Shown: piece after piece, positions 1-9,140 of the stretch | Layout of the letters: the number at the start of each line of letters is the position of its first letter | Position numbering within the stretch: position 1 is the first letter of the stretch | Assembly (NCBI GenBank): GCA_027487575.1 | Contig: JAIYDJ010000054.1 | Coordinates: 47,812-111,811, forward strand | Direction: 5' to 3' | DNA length: 64,000 nucleotides | From: Rhodobacter sp. | Lineage (GTDB): Bacteria > Pseudomonadota > Alphaproteobacteria > Rhodobacterales > Rhodobacteraceae | Translations under genes and position numbers: made by a program | The notes under the pieces: generated by a model | What the model saw: only the letters and a program-made list of their open reading frames with translations | What the model was told of the DNA's origin: nothing | The model's database searches: none

Positions 1-1
1 G

Positions 2-676
2 CTGGTTGCCTATCACGACCACAACGGCGACGCGGCGCGACCCCGCCTGATCGCGGCGCTGAAGGACGGCAAGTCGGTGGTCTACGCGTCCGAGGCGGGA
101 ACGCCGCTGATTGCCGACCCGGGGTTTCAACTGGCACGGGCCGCGATTGCCGAAAGCCTTCCCCTGATTGCGGCGCCCGGGCCGTCGGCGGTGCTCTGCG
201 CGCTGGGTGTGGCGGGACTGCCCACCGACCGGTTCCTGTTTGCGGGGTTTCTGCCGAACACCACGTCAGCCCGGACCCGGACCCTTGGGGACCTGCGGGA
301 CGTCCCGGCGACCCTGGTGTTTTACGAATCTCCGCGCAGGCTGGCGCGCAGTCTGGCCGACATGGCCGCGACGCTGGGCCCGGCGCGCCCGGCGGCGGTC
401 TGCCGGGAACTGACGAAGCGATTCGAAGAGGTTTCCCGCGGCACGCTGGGGGAACTGGCAGAAATATTCGCCAGCCGCGAGGTGAAAGGCGAAATCGTGG
501 TCGTGGTGGACCGCGCCGCGCCCGAAGTTCTGGATGCGGACGCGGTGGATCGGGCGTTGTTAGCGGCTCTTTCATCCTTGTCTGTGAAAGATGCGGCAGC
601 GGATGTGGCCAGACGGCTGGGCGTGGCGCGGCGCGACGTCTATCAGCGCGCTCTGGATCTGGGGGGGAAGGAATGA
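2..676 (+). CDS. rsmI: 16S rRNA (cytidine-2'-O)-methyltransferase RsmI, 5' truncated by window edge
   Basis: RsmI uses SAM to methylate the 2'-O of C1402 in 16S rRNA. The reading frame is open from base 2, so the ORF-track start at 77 is only an internal GTG-like position; the real start is outside the window and roughly the first 60-70 residues are missing. The visible part begins with LVAYHDHN (family SYHEHN) and continues with SEAGTPLIADPG, the tetrapyrrole-methylase-fold signature of RsmI, then VFYESPRR and CRELTKRFEE. It overlaps the next gene by ATGA, so the two are probably translationally coupled, as is common for rsmI-yraN pairs. Confidence 0.93.
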   Translation: MVAYHDHNGDAARPRLIAALKDGKSVVYASEAGTPLIADPGFQLARAAIAESLPLIAAPGPSAVLCALGVAGLPTDRFLFAGFLPNTTSARTRTLGDLRDVPATLVFYESPRRLARSLADMAATLGPARPAAVCRELTKRFEEVSRGTLGELAEIFASREVKGEIVVVVDRAAPEVLDADAVDRALLAALSSLSVKDAAADVARRLGVARRDVYQRALDLGGKE

Positions 677-1026
677 CGGGCAAGGTTTCCTATTGCGCCG
701 GGTTGGCGGCGGAAGATCAGGTCGCGCAGATCTATGCAAGGTCGGGGCGGCCGATTGCCGCGCGGCGCTGGCGCGGTTCCTGCGGCGAAATCGATCTGAT
801 CGCCCGAAACGGGGCCGAAGTGATCTTCATCGAAGTCAAGAAAAGCCGGACCCATGCACAGGCCGCCGCGCGTCTATCGCAGCGGCAGATCGACCGCATC
901 TATGGGGCCGCCAGCGAATTCCTGACCGGGGAACCGCTGGGTCAGGCGACTGACGTGCGGTTCGATGTTGCGCTGGTCGATAGCTGCGGGCGCATCGAGC
1001 TTTGCGAAAACGTGTTCGCCGCCTGA
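673..1026 (+). CDS. YraN family (UPF0102) endonuclease-like protein
   Basis: The 117-residue length is normal for the YraN/UPF0102 family. The core [20 protein letters not shown] fits the PD-(D/E)xK-like nuclease fold (D-x-n-E-x-K) of this family, whose cellular role is not firmly established; a Holliday-junction-resolvase-like fold is usually assumed. The start overlaps the rsmI stop (ATGA), which fixes both start and coupling. The rsmI-yraN order is widely conserved and supports the call. Confidence 0.88.
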   Translation: MTGKVSYCAGLAAEDQVAQIYARSGRPIAARRWRGSCGEIDLIARNGAEVIFIEVKKSRTHAQAAARLSQRQIDRIYGAASEFLTGEPLGQATDVRFDVALVDSCGRIELCENVFAA

Positions 1027-1084
1027 TCAATTGCATCCGGCCCTGGTCTGCGCCATCAAGGGGGCAACAGATCAGGAGAGACCG

Positions 1085-2029
1085 ATGCCGCTGAATGTCG
1101 CCTTGCAGATGGACCCGATCGGTGCGGTCAACATCAACGCCGACAGCACGTTCCGCATTGCGCTCGAGGCACAGACGCGCGGGCACCGGCTGTTCTTTTA
1201 CACGCCGGACAAACTCGCCTTTGTCGAGGGCCGGGTGATCGCACGCGGTTTCCCGGTCGAGGTGCGTCGCGAACTGGGCAACCACGTGACCTTTGGGGCC
1301 GAAACGGAAGTCGATCTGGCGGATTTCGATGTGGTCTGGCTGCGGCAGGATCCGCCTTTCGACATGGGCTACATCACCACCACGCATCTGCTGGACATGA
1401 TCCATCCGCGCACTCTGGTGGTCAATGATCCGTTCTGGGTGCGCAACTGCCCGGAAAAGCTGCTGGTCCTGCAGTTTCCCGATCTGACGCCACCCACCGC
1501 CATTGCACGCGATCTGGCGACGATCCGGGCGTTCAAGGCGCGGCATGGCGATGTCATCCTGAAGCCGCTTTATGGCAACGGCGGCGCGGGGGTGTTCCGG
1601 CTGGATGCGCAGGACCGCAATCTGGCGAGCCTGCACGAGGTGTTCATGGGCATCAACCGCGAGCCGCTGATCGTGCAGAAGTTCCTGCCGGCGGTTTCGC
1701 AAGGCGACAAGCGGATCATCCTGGTGGACGGTGAACCGGTCGGGGCGATCAACCGGGTGCCGCAGGCGGGAGAGACGCGGTCGAACATGCACGCAGGCGG
1801 GCGTCCCGAGCCGGTCGGGCTGACGCCGCGCGATCTGGAAATCTGTGCCGCCATCGGCCCGGTGTTGAAGGAAAAAGGCCAGGTTTTCGTCGGGATTGAC
1901 GTGATCGGCGACTGGTTGACCGAAATCAATGTGACCTCGCCCACAGGCATCCAGGAGTTGGAGCGGTTCGACGGGTTCAACGCGGCCGAACGCATATGGC
2001 AGGTCATCGAGGCCAAGCGCGGACTTTGA
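1085..2029 (+). CDS. gshB: Glutathione synthetase
   Basis: GshB joins gamma-glutamylcysteine and glycine with ATP in the cytosol to make glutathione. The ORF track extends to 965, but the family N-terminus [12 protein letters not shown] starts at the ATG at 1085, preceded by an AGGAGA Shine-Dalgarno; this gives 314 residues, the usual length. The ATP-grasp region is visible as [14 protein letters not shown] and the C-terminal [24 protein letters not shown]. It follows yraN by about 60 bp and converges on comM. Other glutathione-related genes in the window are a GST, chaC and ggt. Confidence 0.95.
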   Translation: MPLNVALQMDPIGAVNINADSTFRIALEAQTRGHRLFFYTPDKLAFVEGRVIARGFPVEVRRELGNHVTFGAETEVDLADFDVVWLRQDPPFDMGYITTTHLLDMIHPRTLVVNDPFWVRNCPEKLLVLQFPDLTPPTAIARDLATIRAFKARHGDVILKPLYGNGGAGVFRLDAQDRNLASLHEVFMGINREPLIVQKFLPAVSQGDKRIILVDGEPVGAINRVPQAGETRSNMHAGGRPEPVGLTPRDLEICAAIGPVLKEKGQVFVGIDVIGDWLTEINVTSPTGIQELERFDGFNAAERIWQVIEAKRGL

Positions 2030-2068
2030 TGCGGACGCATCCCGGGACAAAACCTGTTCCCGGCGCGG

Positions 2069-3583
2069 TCAGCTTTTCGCGCCGACGCCGATCCGGAAGC
2101 TGACCGCCTCGGCGATGTGTGGCAGGGCGACATGGTCCGCCCCTGCAAGGTCCGCGATCGTGCGGGCGACGCGCAGGATGCGGTGATAGCCCCGCGCCGA
2201 CAGGCCGAACCGTTCCGCCACCCGCGCCAGCAGCGCCCGGCTTTCGCCGTCGGGGCCCGCGACCTGTTCCAGCAGCGCGCCCTCCAGATCGGCGTTGACG
2301 CGCAGGTCGGGATGATCGGCGAACCGCGCCGTCTGGCGGTCGCGGGCGGCGCGAACCCGGGTTCCGACCTCGGCCGACGTATCCCCCGAGGCGGGCAGGT
2401 CGAGGTCCGTGTAAGCCACCGGAGGCACATCGACACGCAGGTCGAACCGGTCCATCAGGGGCCCGGATATCCGCCCCAGATAGTCGTCGCCGCAATGGGG
2501 AACCTTGGCGCAGGCCCGTGCGGGATCGGTCAGGAAGCCGCATTTGCAGGGGTTGGCGGCAGCAACCAGCAGAAAGCGGCAGGGATAGCGGACGTGCGCA
2601 TTGGCGCGCGCCACCACCACGTCGCCCGTCTCGATCGGCTGGCGCAGGGTTTCAAGAACCGGGCGGGCGAACTCGGGGAATTCATCCAGAAACAGAACGC
2701 CATTGTGGGCCAGGCTGATCTCGCCGGGTTTGGCGGATTTTCCGCCCCCCACGATGGCGGCCATCGACGCGGTATGGTGGGGTTCGCGAAACGGCCGGCT
2801 GCGCGAGATGCCGCCTTCGGTGAGCAGCCCCGCAAGCGAATGGATCATCGAGGTTTCCAGCGCCTCGTTCGCAGACAGCGGCGGCAGGATGCCGGGCAGG
2901 CGGGCGGCGAGCATTGATTTGCCCGACCCCGGCGAGCCGACCATCAGCATATGATGCCTCCCGGCGGCCGCGATTTCCAGCGCGCGCTTGGCCCGTTCCT
3001 GACCTTTCACGTCCCGCAGATCGCGGCCGAACGGCTCGGCGATGACCTCGCCCGCCTCGGCCGGGGTGATCGGCTGTTGCCCGGTGTAGTGGCGCACGAC
3101 CTCTGCCAGGGTGCCGGGGGCCAGAACCTCGCAGGCGCCGACCCAGGCCGCTTCTGCGCCGCAGGCGCGCGGACACAGCAGCGTGCGGTCCTCTTCGGCA
3201 GCGGCCATTGCGGCGGGCAGTGCGCCAATGACCGGCATCAGGCGGCCATCCAGCGAAAGTTCCCCCAGCGCAAGCGTGCGTTCCACCTCATGTTTCGGAA
3301 TGATGTCCAGGGCGGCGAGAAGGGCGAGCGCGATGGGCAGGTCGAAGTGAGAGCCCTCCTTGGGCAGATCGGCGGGCGAAAGGTTGACCGTGATCCGTTT
3401 TGAGGGCAGCGCGATGGACATGGTCGCAACCGCCGCGCGCACCCGTTCGCGTGCCTCGGACACCGCCTTGTCAGGCAGGCCGACGATGCTGAAAGACGGC
3501 AGCCCCGGCGACAGGGCGCACTGCACCTCGACCAGGCGCGCCTCGACCCCTTCGAAGGCCACAGTGTAGGCGCGTGCGACCAT
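2069..3583 (-). CDS. comM: YifB/ComM-family Mg-chelatase-like AAA+ ATPase
   Basis: ComM-type proteins are hexameric AAA+ ATPases; in naturally competent species ComM is a branch-migration helicase for integrating foreign DNA, and the role elsewhere is inferred. The 504-residue length is typical. The N-terminal ChlI-like domain begins MVARAYTVAFEGVEA. The Walker A motif GSPGSGKS lies near residues 216-223, a Walker B-like VLFLDEFPEF follows, and CKCGF marks the cysteine-rich insertion. The gene converges with gshB with a gap of about 40 bp. Confidence 0.9.
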   Translation of the reverse strand: MVARAYTVAFEGVEARLVEVQCALSPGLPSFSIVGLPDKAVSEARERVRAAVATMSIALPSKRITVNLSPADLPKEGSHFDLPIALALLAALDIIPKHEVERTLALGELSLDGRLMPVIGALPAAMAAAEEDRTLLCPRACGAEAAWVGACEVLAPGTLAEVVRHYTGQQPITPAEAGEVIAEPFGRDLRDVKGQERAKRALEIAAAGRHHMLMVGSPGSGKSMLAARLPGILPPLSANEALETSMIHSLAGLLTEGGISRSRPFREPHHTASMAAIVGGGKSAKPGEISLAHNGVLFLDEFPEFARPVLETLRQPIETGDVVVARANAHVRYPCRFLLVAAANPCKCGFLTDPARACAKVPHCGDDYLGRISGPLMDRFDLRVDVPPVAYTDLDLPASGDTSAEVGTRVRAARDRQTARFADHPDLRVNADLEGALLEQVAGPDGESRALLARVAERFGLSARGYHRILRVARTIADLAGADHVALPHIAEAVSFRIGVGAKS

Positions 3584-3633
3584 GCGGCGGCTCTTTTCCG
3601 TTTACCTTGGTTAACGGGTAGCAGCGGAATGGT

Positions 3634-4497
3634 TTAAGATTGGTAAAGTCCCATGAAGTTCGGCCAGGCTTCGGGGTCGGCAGCGGTCTTGTCGCGGCAG
3701 AAGGCGTTGCAGAAACCGAAGCGGCGGTTTTCGAGTTCAAGGACGTGGGTCACGGGATTGCCGGAGTAGGGGCAGGCAGAGTTCTCGGCAGCCGTGCCTT
3801 CGACGCTGCGGGCGGGCAGGGGCACGGGGCCGGGCCAGGCCCGTGTCGGCCAGTCCCGCCGGTAAAAGTCCTGATCCGGACCGTCGACCATCCCCATCGC
3901 CCGCCAGCGGCGGAATGACGGGTGCGCAAGCTGCCGCGCCACATAATCGGCGGCAAGCGGGTTCACCGGCAGGTTGTAGCCTGCGATCCGCCCCGCGACG
4001 GGCGCAAAGAATGCGTCGGCTGCCGAATAGCCTCCACACAGCCAGGGACCGCCGAATTTCTCCAATGCCCAGGCCCAGAGGGTTTCAAGCCGGGCAAGGT
4101 CTGCTAGGACCGCCGGGGTGGGGGTGCAGTCGGTGTAGCTGACGCGCAGGTTCATCGGGCAATGGCTGCGCAGTGCGCCAAAGCCTGCATGCATTTCGGC
4201 GGCCAGCACGCGGGCGGTGGCGCGCAGGGCGGCGTCGGCGGGCCAAATTCCGGCCTCGGGATGGCGGGAGGCCAGTTCTTCGGCGATCGCGATTGTTTCG
4301 GGCACGACGGTGCCGTCGGGCGTGCGCATCGTCGGGGCGGTGCGGGCCGGAGGGAAATCGCGCAGGATGGTTGCCAGTTCATCGGTGTAAAGCTGCGCGC
4401 GGATCGTCTTGACCGGGATGCCGAACGCGTCGAACAACAGCCAGCCGCGCAAGGACCAACTGGAATAGGCGCGGTCACCGATGACAAGATCGTACAT
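3634..4497 (-). CDS. Glutathione S-transferase family protein with extra C-terminal Cys motif
   Basis: A thioredoxin-like N-terminal domain is recognisable from YDLVIGDRAYSSWSLRGWLLFDAFG, with the SSWSLRG segment supplying the likely catalytic/GSH-contact serine, followed by an all-helical GST C-domain. The track ORF is longer, but the ATG at 4497 (MYDLVIGDRAYSSWS) matches the family start and gives 287 residues. Beyond the normal GST fold the last about 50 residues carry ACPYSG and GFCNAFCRDKT, a small Cys-containing tail that ordinary GSTs lack; I recall similar tails in related Rhodobacteraceae GSTs but cannot name a domain. Substrate unknown. Confidence 0.82.
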   Translation of the reverse strand: MYDLVIGDRAYSSWSLRGWLLFDAFGIPVKTIRAQLYTDELATILRDFPPARTAPTMRTPDGTVVPETIAIAEELASRHPEAGIWPADAALRATARVLAAEMHAGFGALRSHCPMNLRVSYTDCTPTPAVLADLARLETLWAWALEKFGGPWLCGGYSAADAFFAPVAGRIAGYNLPVNPLAADYVARQLAHPSFRRWRAMGMVDGPDQDFYRRDWPTRAWPGPVPLPARSVEGTAAENSACPYSGNPVTHVLELENRRFGFCNAFCRDKTAADPEAWPNFMGLYQS

Positions 4498-4607
4498 GGG
4501 TCGTTCTTTCCTGAATGGGGGGCCAGCCCTGCATCCCGATGGCCGCCTTTGCAGAAAGGAAGCGGACAAGGGCGGGCGGGGCAAGCGGTATTCCGTGCGG
4601 TAACCAA

Positions 4608-5183
4608 TCACGGGCGGTGATTGATGAGGCCCGCGTGCCAGCCTTGCCCCGTCAGGCGCAGTTCGGTGACCGACAGGTTGTCGATCTTGTGGGCAAAGAC
4701 CTCGATGGCCGGAATGTTCAGGGCGCGTTGCAGGGCGGCAAGGATCGCCCCGAAATGGGCCACCACGATGATGTCTTCTCCGGGGTGCGCAGCCGCCAAC
4801 CGGTCAGTCGCAGCCCAGACTCGCTGCGTCAGATTGTCCCATCCTTCGCCTCCCGGCGCGCGGACCTGACCCGGCTGGTCCCAGAAGGCGCGGATCAGCG
4901 CCGGGTTCTCGGCTTCGACCTCGGCAAAGGTGCGCTGCTCCCAGGCGCCGAAGTGGATTTCCCGCAGACCGGGGTCGTGCGGCAAGCGGCGGCCGGGGCA
5001 AAGGACGTCGGCGGTCGCAGTGGCGCGGATCAGGTCGGACGAGATGGTCAAGGCAGAGCGGGGCAGGTGACCGCGCAGGCGGCTGATTGCGGCGGTGTCG
5101 GCAAGATCGGCGGAAAGGTCGGTCCAGCCGATCATCGCCTTCGCGTGAGTCGGGCCATGGCGTACCCAGAAAAACCGCGTCAT
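4608..5183 (-). CDS. Histidine phosphatase family protein, possible alpha-ribazole phosphatase
   Basis: This is a phosphoglycerate-mutase-like histidine phosphatase of 191 residues. The phosphohistidine motif VRHGPTH is at the N-terminus and the second catalytic histidine is in IIVVAHFGA. The start at 5183 (MTRFFWVRHG) is fixed by the motif and by the ATGA overlap with the cobU stop. Coupling to cobU makes alpha-ribazole-5'-phosphate phosphatase (CobC, a late cobalamin step) the best guess, but histidine phosphatases are functionally diverse, so this is inference from context. Confidence 0.8.
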   Translation of the reverse strand: MTRFFWVRHGPTHAKAMIGWTDLSADLADTAAISRLRGHLPRSALTISSDLIRATATADVLCPGRRLPHDPGLREIHFGAWEQRTFAEVEAENPALIRAFWDQPGQVRAPGGEGWDNLTQRVWAATDRLAAAHPGEDIIVVAHFGAILAALQRALNIPAIEVFAHKIDNLSVTELRLTGQGWHAGLINHRP

Positions 5184-5677
5184 TTCAAGGCGATGGCCAG
5201 ACCGGCCACCACAAGGACCACCCGGTTTGCCTGCGCCGCCAGCATCTGGTTCAACCGGCCCTGCGCGTCTGAAAAGGCGCGGGCCAGCGCGTTGTCGGGC
5301 ACGATGGACCAGCCGACCTCGTTGCTGACCACGATCACCGAAGCCGGACATTCGGCCAGCGCCGCCTTCAGCCGGGCTGTTTCCGCCACCAGATCGTGGC
5401 CCGCCAGCAGGTGGTTGGTCAGCCACAGCGTCGCACAATCCAGCAGCACCACCTCGTCGGATGCCGCCTGTCCCAGGGCCATACAAAGGTCGAGCGGGGC
5501 CTCGACCAGATGCCAGTCCGGTCCGCGATCCGCCTTGTGGCGCGCGATGCGGGCCGTCATTTCGGCGTCGAACGGCTGTGCCGTGGCGATGTAGCGCCGC
5601 TTTCGGCCGGTGGCGCGGGCCAGACCCTCGGCTTGGGCCGATTTTCCCGACCGCGCCCCCCCCAGCACGAGGGTCAT
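5180..5677 (-). CDS. cobU: Bifunctional adenosylcobinamide kinase / adenosylcobinamide-phosphate guanylyltransferase
   Basis: CobU/CobP phosphorylates adenosylcobinamide and then adds GMP to give AdoCbi-GDP, in the nucleotide-loop assembly of coenzyme B12. The Walker A motif GGARSGKS lies at the very N-terminus of MTLVLGGARSGKSAQAE; VVLLDCATLWLTN and VSNEVGWSIVPDN are family signatures. Starting at the ATG at 5677 gives 165 residues, slightly short of the usual 170-180. It is divergent from rpoH: the rpoH promoter region begins only about 15 bp from this start. It is followed, with overlap, by a histidine phosphatase. Confidence 0.92.
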   Translation of the reverse strand: MTLVLGGARSGKSAQAEGLARATGRKRRYIATAQPFDAEMTARIARHKADRGPDWHLVEAPLDLCMALGQAASDEVVLLDCATLWLTNHLLAGHDLVAETARLKAALAECPASVIVVSNEVGWSIVPDNALARAFSDAQGRLNQMLAAQANRVVLVVAGLAIALK

Positions 5678-5692
5678 TTCTGAGATTTCAAG

Positions 5693-5722
5693 TGATCCGG
5701 TCACAACTTTCCCGCGTAACGA
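5693..5722 (+). promoter_or_regulatory. Candidate RpoE (ECF sigma)-type promoter of rpoH
   Basis: The sequence shows TGATCC at 5693-5698, then exactly 18 bases, then TAACGA at 5717-5722. In Rhodobacter sphaeroides the singlet-oxygen sigma factor RpoE recognises TGATCC near -35 and a TAA-containing -10 box, and rpoHII is an established RpoE target. The element lies about 40 bp upstream of the rpoHII-like start, correctly oriented. Activity is inferred. Confidence 0.72.
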
Positions 5723-5763
5723 GTGTTGAAGCTTCGAGACTGAGGCACATAGGGGAGATGGCA

Positions 5764-6642
5764 ATGGCGCTTGACGGCTATAACGACCAAATCCTGTCCC
5801 GCCAAGCGCGGGCGGCGGAATTGCTGGATGCGGAAACCGAGTTGAAGCTGGCCTATGCGTGGCGCGATCAGCGCGACGAGCAGGCGCTGCACCGGTTGAT
5901 CACCGCCTACATGCGCCTCGCCATCAGCATGGCGTCGAAGTTCCGCCGCTATGGCGCGCCGATGAACGACCTGATCCAGGAAGCGAGCCTTGGCCTGATG
6001 AAGGCCGCCGACAAGTTCGATCCGGATCGCGGCGTGCGGTTTTCGACCTATGCGGTGTGGTGGATCAAGGCATCCATCCAGGACTATGTGATGCGCAACT
6101 GGTCCATGGTCCGGACCGGGTCCACCTCCAGCCAGAAGAGCCTGTTCTTCAACCTGCGCCGCGTGCAGGCCAAGCTGGAGCGCGAGGCGGCAGCGATTGG
6201 AGAGCGGCTGGACAGCCACCAGTTGCGCGAAAAGGTCGCGATCGAGTTGGGCGTGCCGCGCCATGACGTCGAGATGATGGAGGGGCGCTTGCTGTCCTCC
6301 GACCTGTCGCTGCATGCGCCGCAGGCCAGCGACGAGGATGGCCGCGAGTGGATTGACGCGCTTGAGGATGAAGGCCCGCAGGCGGCAGAGGTGGTGGAAG
6401 ATCGCCACGACAAGGCGCAGCTTCGCGAATGGCTGCTGTCGGCGCTGGCCCAGTTGAACGAGCGCGAGAGGTACATCGTGGCGCAGCGCAAGCTGATCGA
6501 CGATCCGCGTACCCTCGAATCGCTGGGGCTTGAAATGGGCCTGTCGAAGGAACGCATCCGCCAACTGGAAGCCGCGGCCTTTGCCAAGCTGAAGCGCGGG
6601 TTGGAGCAACGCTCGCCCGAGGTGCACGCCCTTCTCGCATGA
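5764..6642 (+). CDS. rpoH: RNA polymerase sigma-32 factor, RpoHII type
   Basis: Region 2 is intact (LIQEASLGLMKAADKFDPDR and FSTYAVWWIKASIQDYVMRNWS) and the RpoH-box-like QKSLFFNLRR follows. Region 4 ends with LSKERIRQLEAAAFAKLK, a helix-turn-helix for the -35 element. The first in-frame ATG at 5758 directly abuts the AGGGGAG Shine-Dalgarno (zero spacing), so the second ATG at 5764 (six-base spacing; MALDGYND) is preferred, giving 292 residues. The sequence resembles RpoHII rather than RpoHI of R. sphaeroides, in keeping with the RpoE-type promoter in front of it. RpoHII controls photooxidative and general stress genes. It overlaps chaN by ATGA. Confidence 0.93.
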   Translation: MALDGYNDQILSRQARAAELLDAETELKLAYAWRDQRDEQALHRLITAYMRLAISMASKFRRYGAPMNDLIQEASLGLMKAADKFDPDRGVRFSTYAVWWIKASIQDYVMRNWSMVRTGSTSSQKSLFFNLRRVQAKLEREAAAIGERLDSHQLREKVAIELGVPRHDVEMMEGRLLSSDLSLHAPQASDEDGREWIDALEDEGPQAAEVVEDRHDKAQLREWLLSALAQLNERERYIVAQRKLIDDPRTLESLGLEMGLSKERIRQLEAAAFAKLKRGLEQRSPEVHALLA

Positions 6643-7433
6643 GGTGGGTCGCGGTCTGGCTGGTGCTGGGTCTGCCCGCGATGGCGGGCCGGATCGCGGA
6701 TGTGGCGGAGATTCCGGCGGCGGACGTGGTGATCCTGGGGGAAATCCACGACAACCCGCAGCATCACCGCAATCAGGCCGATGCGGTCGCGGCGCTGCGA
6801 CCGACCGCCTTGGTGTTCGAAATGCTGACCGCCGAACAGGCGGCGCTGATCACGCCCGAAAACCGTGACGATCCTGCGCTGGCAACGCTGTTGGGTTGGG
6901 AACAGTCGGGCTGGCCGGATTTTGCGATGTACCGTCCGATCCTGACCGCCGCGCCGCAGGCTGCAATCCTTGGCGCTGCACTCGCCGCGGAATCGTTGCG
7001 CGGTCTGCGTGACCCTGCGGCCATCGCGGCTTTGTTGCCTGACGCGCGGTTCGGGCTGACGAAGCCGCTGACCGCCGCTGATCAGACGGCACGCGAGGCC
7101 GAACAGAAGGCGGCGCATTGTGATGCTTTGCCGGATGACCTGCTGCCCTACATGGTCGCGGTGCAGCGGTTGCGCGATGCGGTTCTGGCGGAGAGGGCAC
7201 TGGACGCGTTTCAGGAACACGGCGGTCCGGTCGTCGTCATCACCGGCACGGGCCATGCCCGCCGCGATCAGGGCATACCTGCGGCCTTGGCGCTGGCCGC
7301 GCCACAGGTTCAGGTCCTGTCGGTCGGGCAGTTCGAGGCGGACCCGGGGCCGGATGCACCCTATGACCTATGGATCGTGACCGACGCCACTCCCCGCGAA
7401 GACCCCTGCGCCGCCTTCCGGACGGGCAATTGA
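6639..7433 (+). CDS. ChaN-family heme-binding-uptake (Tiki-like) protein
   Basis: The N-terminus MRWVAVWLVLGLPAMAG looks like a signal peptide. ILGEIHDNPQHHRNQ is the characteristic ChaN/EreA-like motif, and VVVITGTGHARRDQGIP follows in the C-terminal half. ChaN (PhuW) proteins bind heme and are proposed to act in iron/heme uptake at the envelope; related Tiki-fold proteins are metalloproteases, so the exact biochemistry here is uncertain. Length is 264 residues. It overlaps the rpoH stop by ATGA, placing it in the rpoH transcript. No lipobox cysteine is visible, so it is probably periplasmic rather than a lipoprotein. Confidence 0.8.
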   Translation: MRWVAVWLVLGLPAMAGRIADVAEIPAADVVILGEIHDNPQHHRNQADAVAALRPTALVFEMLTAEQAALITPENRDDPALATLLGWEQSGWPDFAMYRPILTAAPQAAILGAALAAESLRGLRDPAAIAALLPDARFGLTKPLTAADQTAREAEQKAAHCDALPDDLLPYMVAVQRLRDAVLAERALDAFQEHGGPVVVITGTGHARRDQGIPAALALAAPQVQVLSVGQFEADPGPDAPYDLWIVTDATPREDPCAAFRTGN

Positions 7434-7482
7434 ACGCGGACCGGTTTCGCCCTAGACAGGGACGACCCTGCGAGGAGCCGAA

Positions 7483-8676
7483 ATGCTGGCCGCAAAGCGC
7501 ATCCTGTTGATCATCGGCGGCGGCATTGCCGCCTACAAGTCGCTGGAGCTGATCCGGCTCTTGACCCGCGCCGGGGCGACGGTCGTGCCGGTTCTGACCC
7601 GTGCGGGGGCAGAGTTCGTGACACCGCTGACCGTCGGGGCGCTGGCGGGGTCAAAGGTTTACCGCGACCTGTTTGATCTGGGCGACGAGGCCGAGATGGG
7701 CCACATCCAGTTAAGCCGTGCCGCCGATCTGGTGGTCGTGGCGCCCGCGACGGCGGACCTTATGGCCCGGATGGCCGCAGGGATGGCGGACGATCTGGCC
7801 GCGACGCTGCTGCTGGCGACGGACAAGCGGGTGCTGCTGGCGCCGGCGATGAACGTGCGGATGTGGCATCATCCGGCAACGCAGCGGTCTCTGGCCGCGC
7901 TGGACGGCGACGGGGTTCTGCGCGTCGGACCGAACGAGGGCGACATGGCCTGCGGCGAATTCGGGTTGGGACGGATGGCGGAACCGGTCGGGATCGTGGC
8001 CGCGATCGAGGCTGCTCTGGGTGGAGGTTTGCTGGCGGGCAAGCATGTGCTGGTGACGTCGGGGCCGACGCATGAACCCATCGATCCGGTGCGCTACATC
8101 GCCAACCGGTCTTCGGGGGCGCAAGGGACGGCCCTTGCGGTGGCGCTGCGCGATCTGGGCGCGCGGGTGACCTTCGTGACCGGTCCGGCCAGTGTGCCGA
8201 CACCCGGTGGCGTGGCTGTGGTGCGGATCGAGACGGCGGCGGAAATGCTGGCGGCAGTGCAGGCGGCCTTGCCTGCCGATGCGGCGGTTATGGCGGCGGC
8301 GGGGGCGGACTGGCGGGTTGCCAATGCGCGGGATCAGAAGATGAAAAAAGACGGCTCCGGGCGGGCCCCTGCATTGGAGTTCGCCGAAAACCCCGACATT
8401 CTGGCGACCGTGTCGAAGGGGGCGATGCGCCCGGCGCTGGTGGTCGGCTTTGCTGCCGAAACCGACGATGTGCTGGCCCATGCCACGGCCAAGCGGTTGC
8501 GCAAGGGATGCGACTGGATCGTCGCCAACGACGTGTCGCCCGCGACTGGCATCATGGGCGGCACCGAGAACGCGGTGACGCTGATCACCGCCGACGGTGC
8601 CGAAACCTGGCCCCGGCTGGCCAAGGCCGAGGTTGCCCGCCGTCTGGCTGCCCGCATTGCGGCGGCTCTGGCATGA
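7483..8676 (+). CDS. coaBC: Bifunctional phosphopantothenoylcysteine decarboxylase / phosphopantothenate-cysteine ligase
   Basis: CoaBC carries out two steps of coenzyme A synthesis: CTP-dependent joining of phosphopantothenate to cysteine, then FMN-dependent decarboxylation. The CoaC domain runs from [19 protein letters not shown] to about residue 180 with the [12 protein letters not shown] motif near residue 122. The CoaB domain begins [24 protein letters not shown] and contains the KMKKD loop. The length of 397 residues is normal. A GAGG Shine-Dalgarno precedes the ATG. It overlaps dut by ATGA; the coaBC-dut pair is commonly conserved. Confidence 0.95.
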   Translation: MLAAKRILLIIGGGIAAYKSLELIRLLTRAGATVVPVLTRAGAEFVTPLTVGALAGSKVYRDLFDLGDEAEMGHIQLSRAADLVVVAPATADLMARMAAGMADDLAATLLLATDKRVLLAPAMNVRMWHHPATQRSLAALDGDGVLRVGPNEGDMACGEFGLGRMAEPVGIVAAIEAALGGGLLAGKHVLVTSGPTHEPIDPVRYIANRSSGAQGTALAVALRDLGARVTFVTGPASVPTPGGVAVVRIETAAEMLAAVQAALPADAAVMAAAGADWRVANARDQKMKKDGSGRAPALEFAENPDILATVSKGAMRPALVVGFAAETDDVLAHATAKRLRKGCDWIVANDVSPATGIMGGTENAVTLITADGAETWPRLAKAEVARRLAARIAAALA

Positions 8677-9140
8677 CGCCCGTGCTGCGCGTCGTCTGGG
8701 AGGACTGGGCGGACCGCACGCTGCCGCTGCCGGTCTATCAGACCTTTGGCGCGGCCGGCGCGGACCTTTGCGCCAACCTGTTGCCCGAAGACCGGTCAAC
8801 CGGCTTTACGCTGGACCCGATGCATCGGGCTGTGATCCCGACCGGCCTGCGCATGGAAATTCCAGCCGGGTTCGAGGCGCAGATCCGTCCGCGGTCGGGA
8901 CTGGCCATGAAACACGGGATATCGCTGCCCAACACGCCGGGCACCATCGACAGCGATTATCGCGGGCCGCTGGGGGTGGCGCTGATCAATCTGGGGCACG
9001 ACCCCTACACCATCCGCCACGGCGACCGGATTGCCCAGATGGTGGTGGCCCCGGTGGTGCAGGCCGTGTTTCAGGTGGTTGACAGGCTGTCGCAAACCGA
9101 TCGGGGGTCGGGCGGGTTCGGGTCGACGGGGCGCGGATGA
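8673..9140 (+). CDS. dut: Deoxyuridine 5'-triphosphate nucleotidohydrolase
   Basis: Trimeric dUTPase hydrolyses dUTP to dUMP and PPi, keeping uracil out of DNA and feeding dTMP synthesis. The conserved motifs appear in order: [43 protein letters not shown] and the C-terminal P-loop-like [11 protein letters not shown]. The start at 8673 is fixed by the ATGA overlap with coaBC and gives 155 residues; the longer track ORF is an artefact. It overlaps moeB by ATGA. Confidence 0.96.
   Translation: MTPVLRVVWEDWADRTLPLPVYQTFGAAGADLCANLLPEDRSTGFTLDPMHRAVIPTGLRMEIPAGFEAQIRPRSGLAMKHGISLPNTPGTIDSDYRGPLGVALINLGHDPYTIRHGDRIAQMVVAPVVQAVFQVVDRLSQTDRGSGGFGSTGRG

Noticed and set aside
2042-2063. Hairpin CCGGGA..TCCCGG between gshB and comM
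   Set aside because: Short stem with internal mismatch and no T-run on either strand; possible bidirectional terminator but too weak to list.
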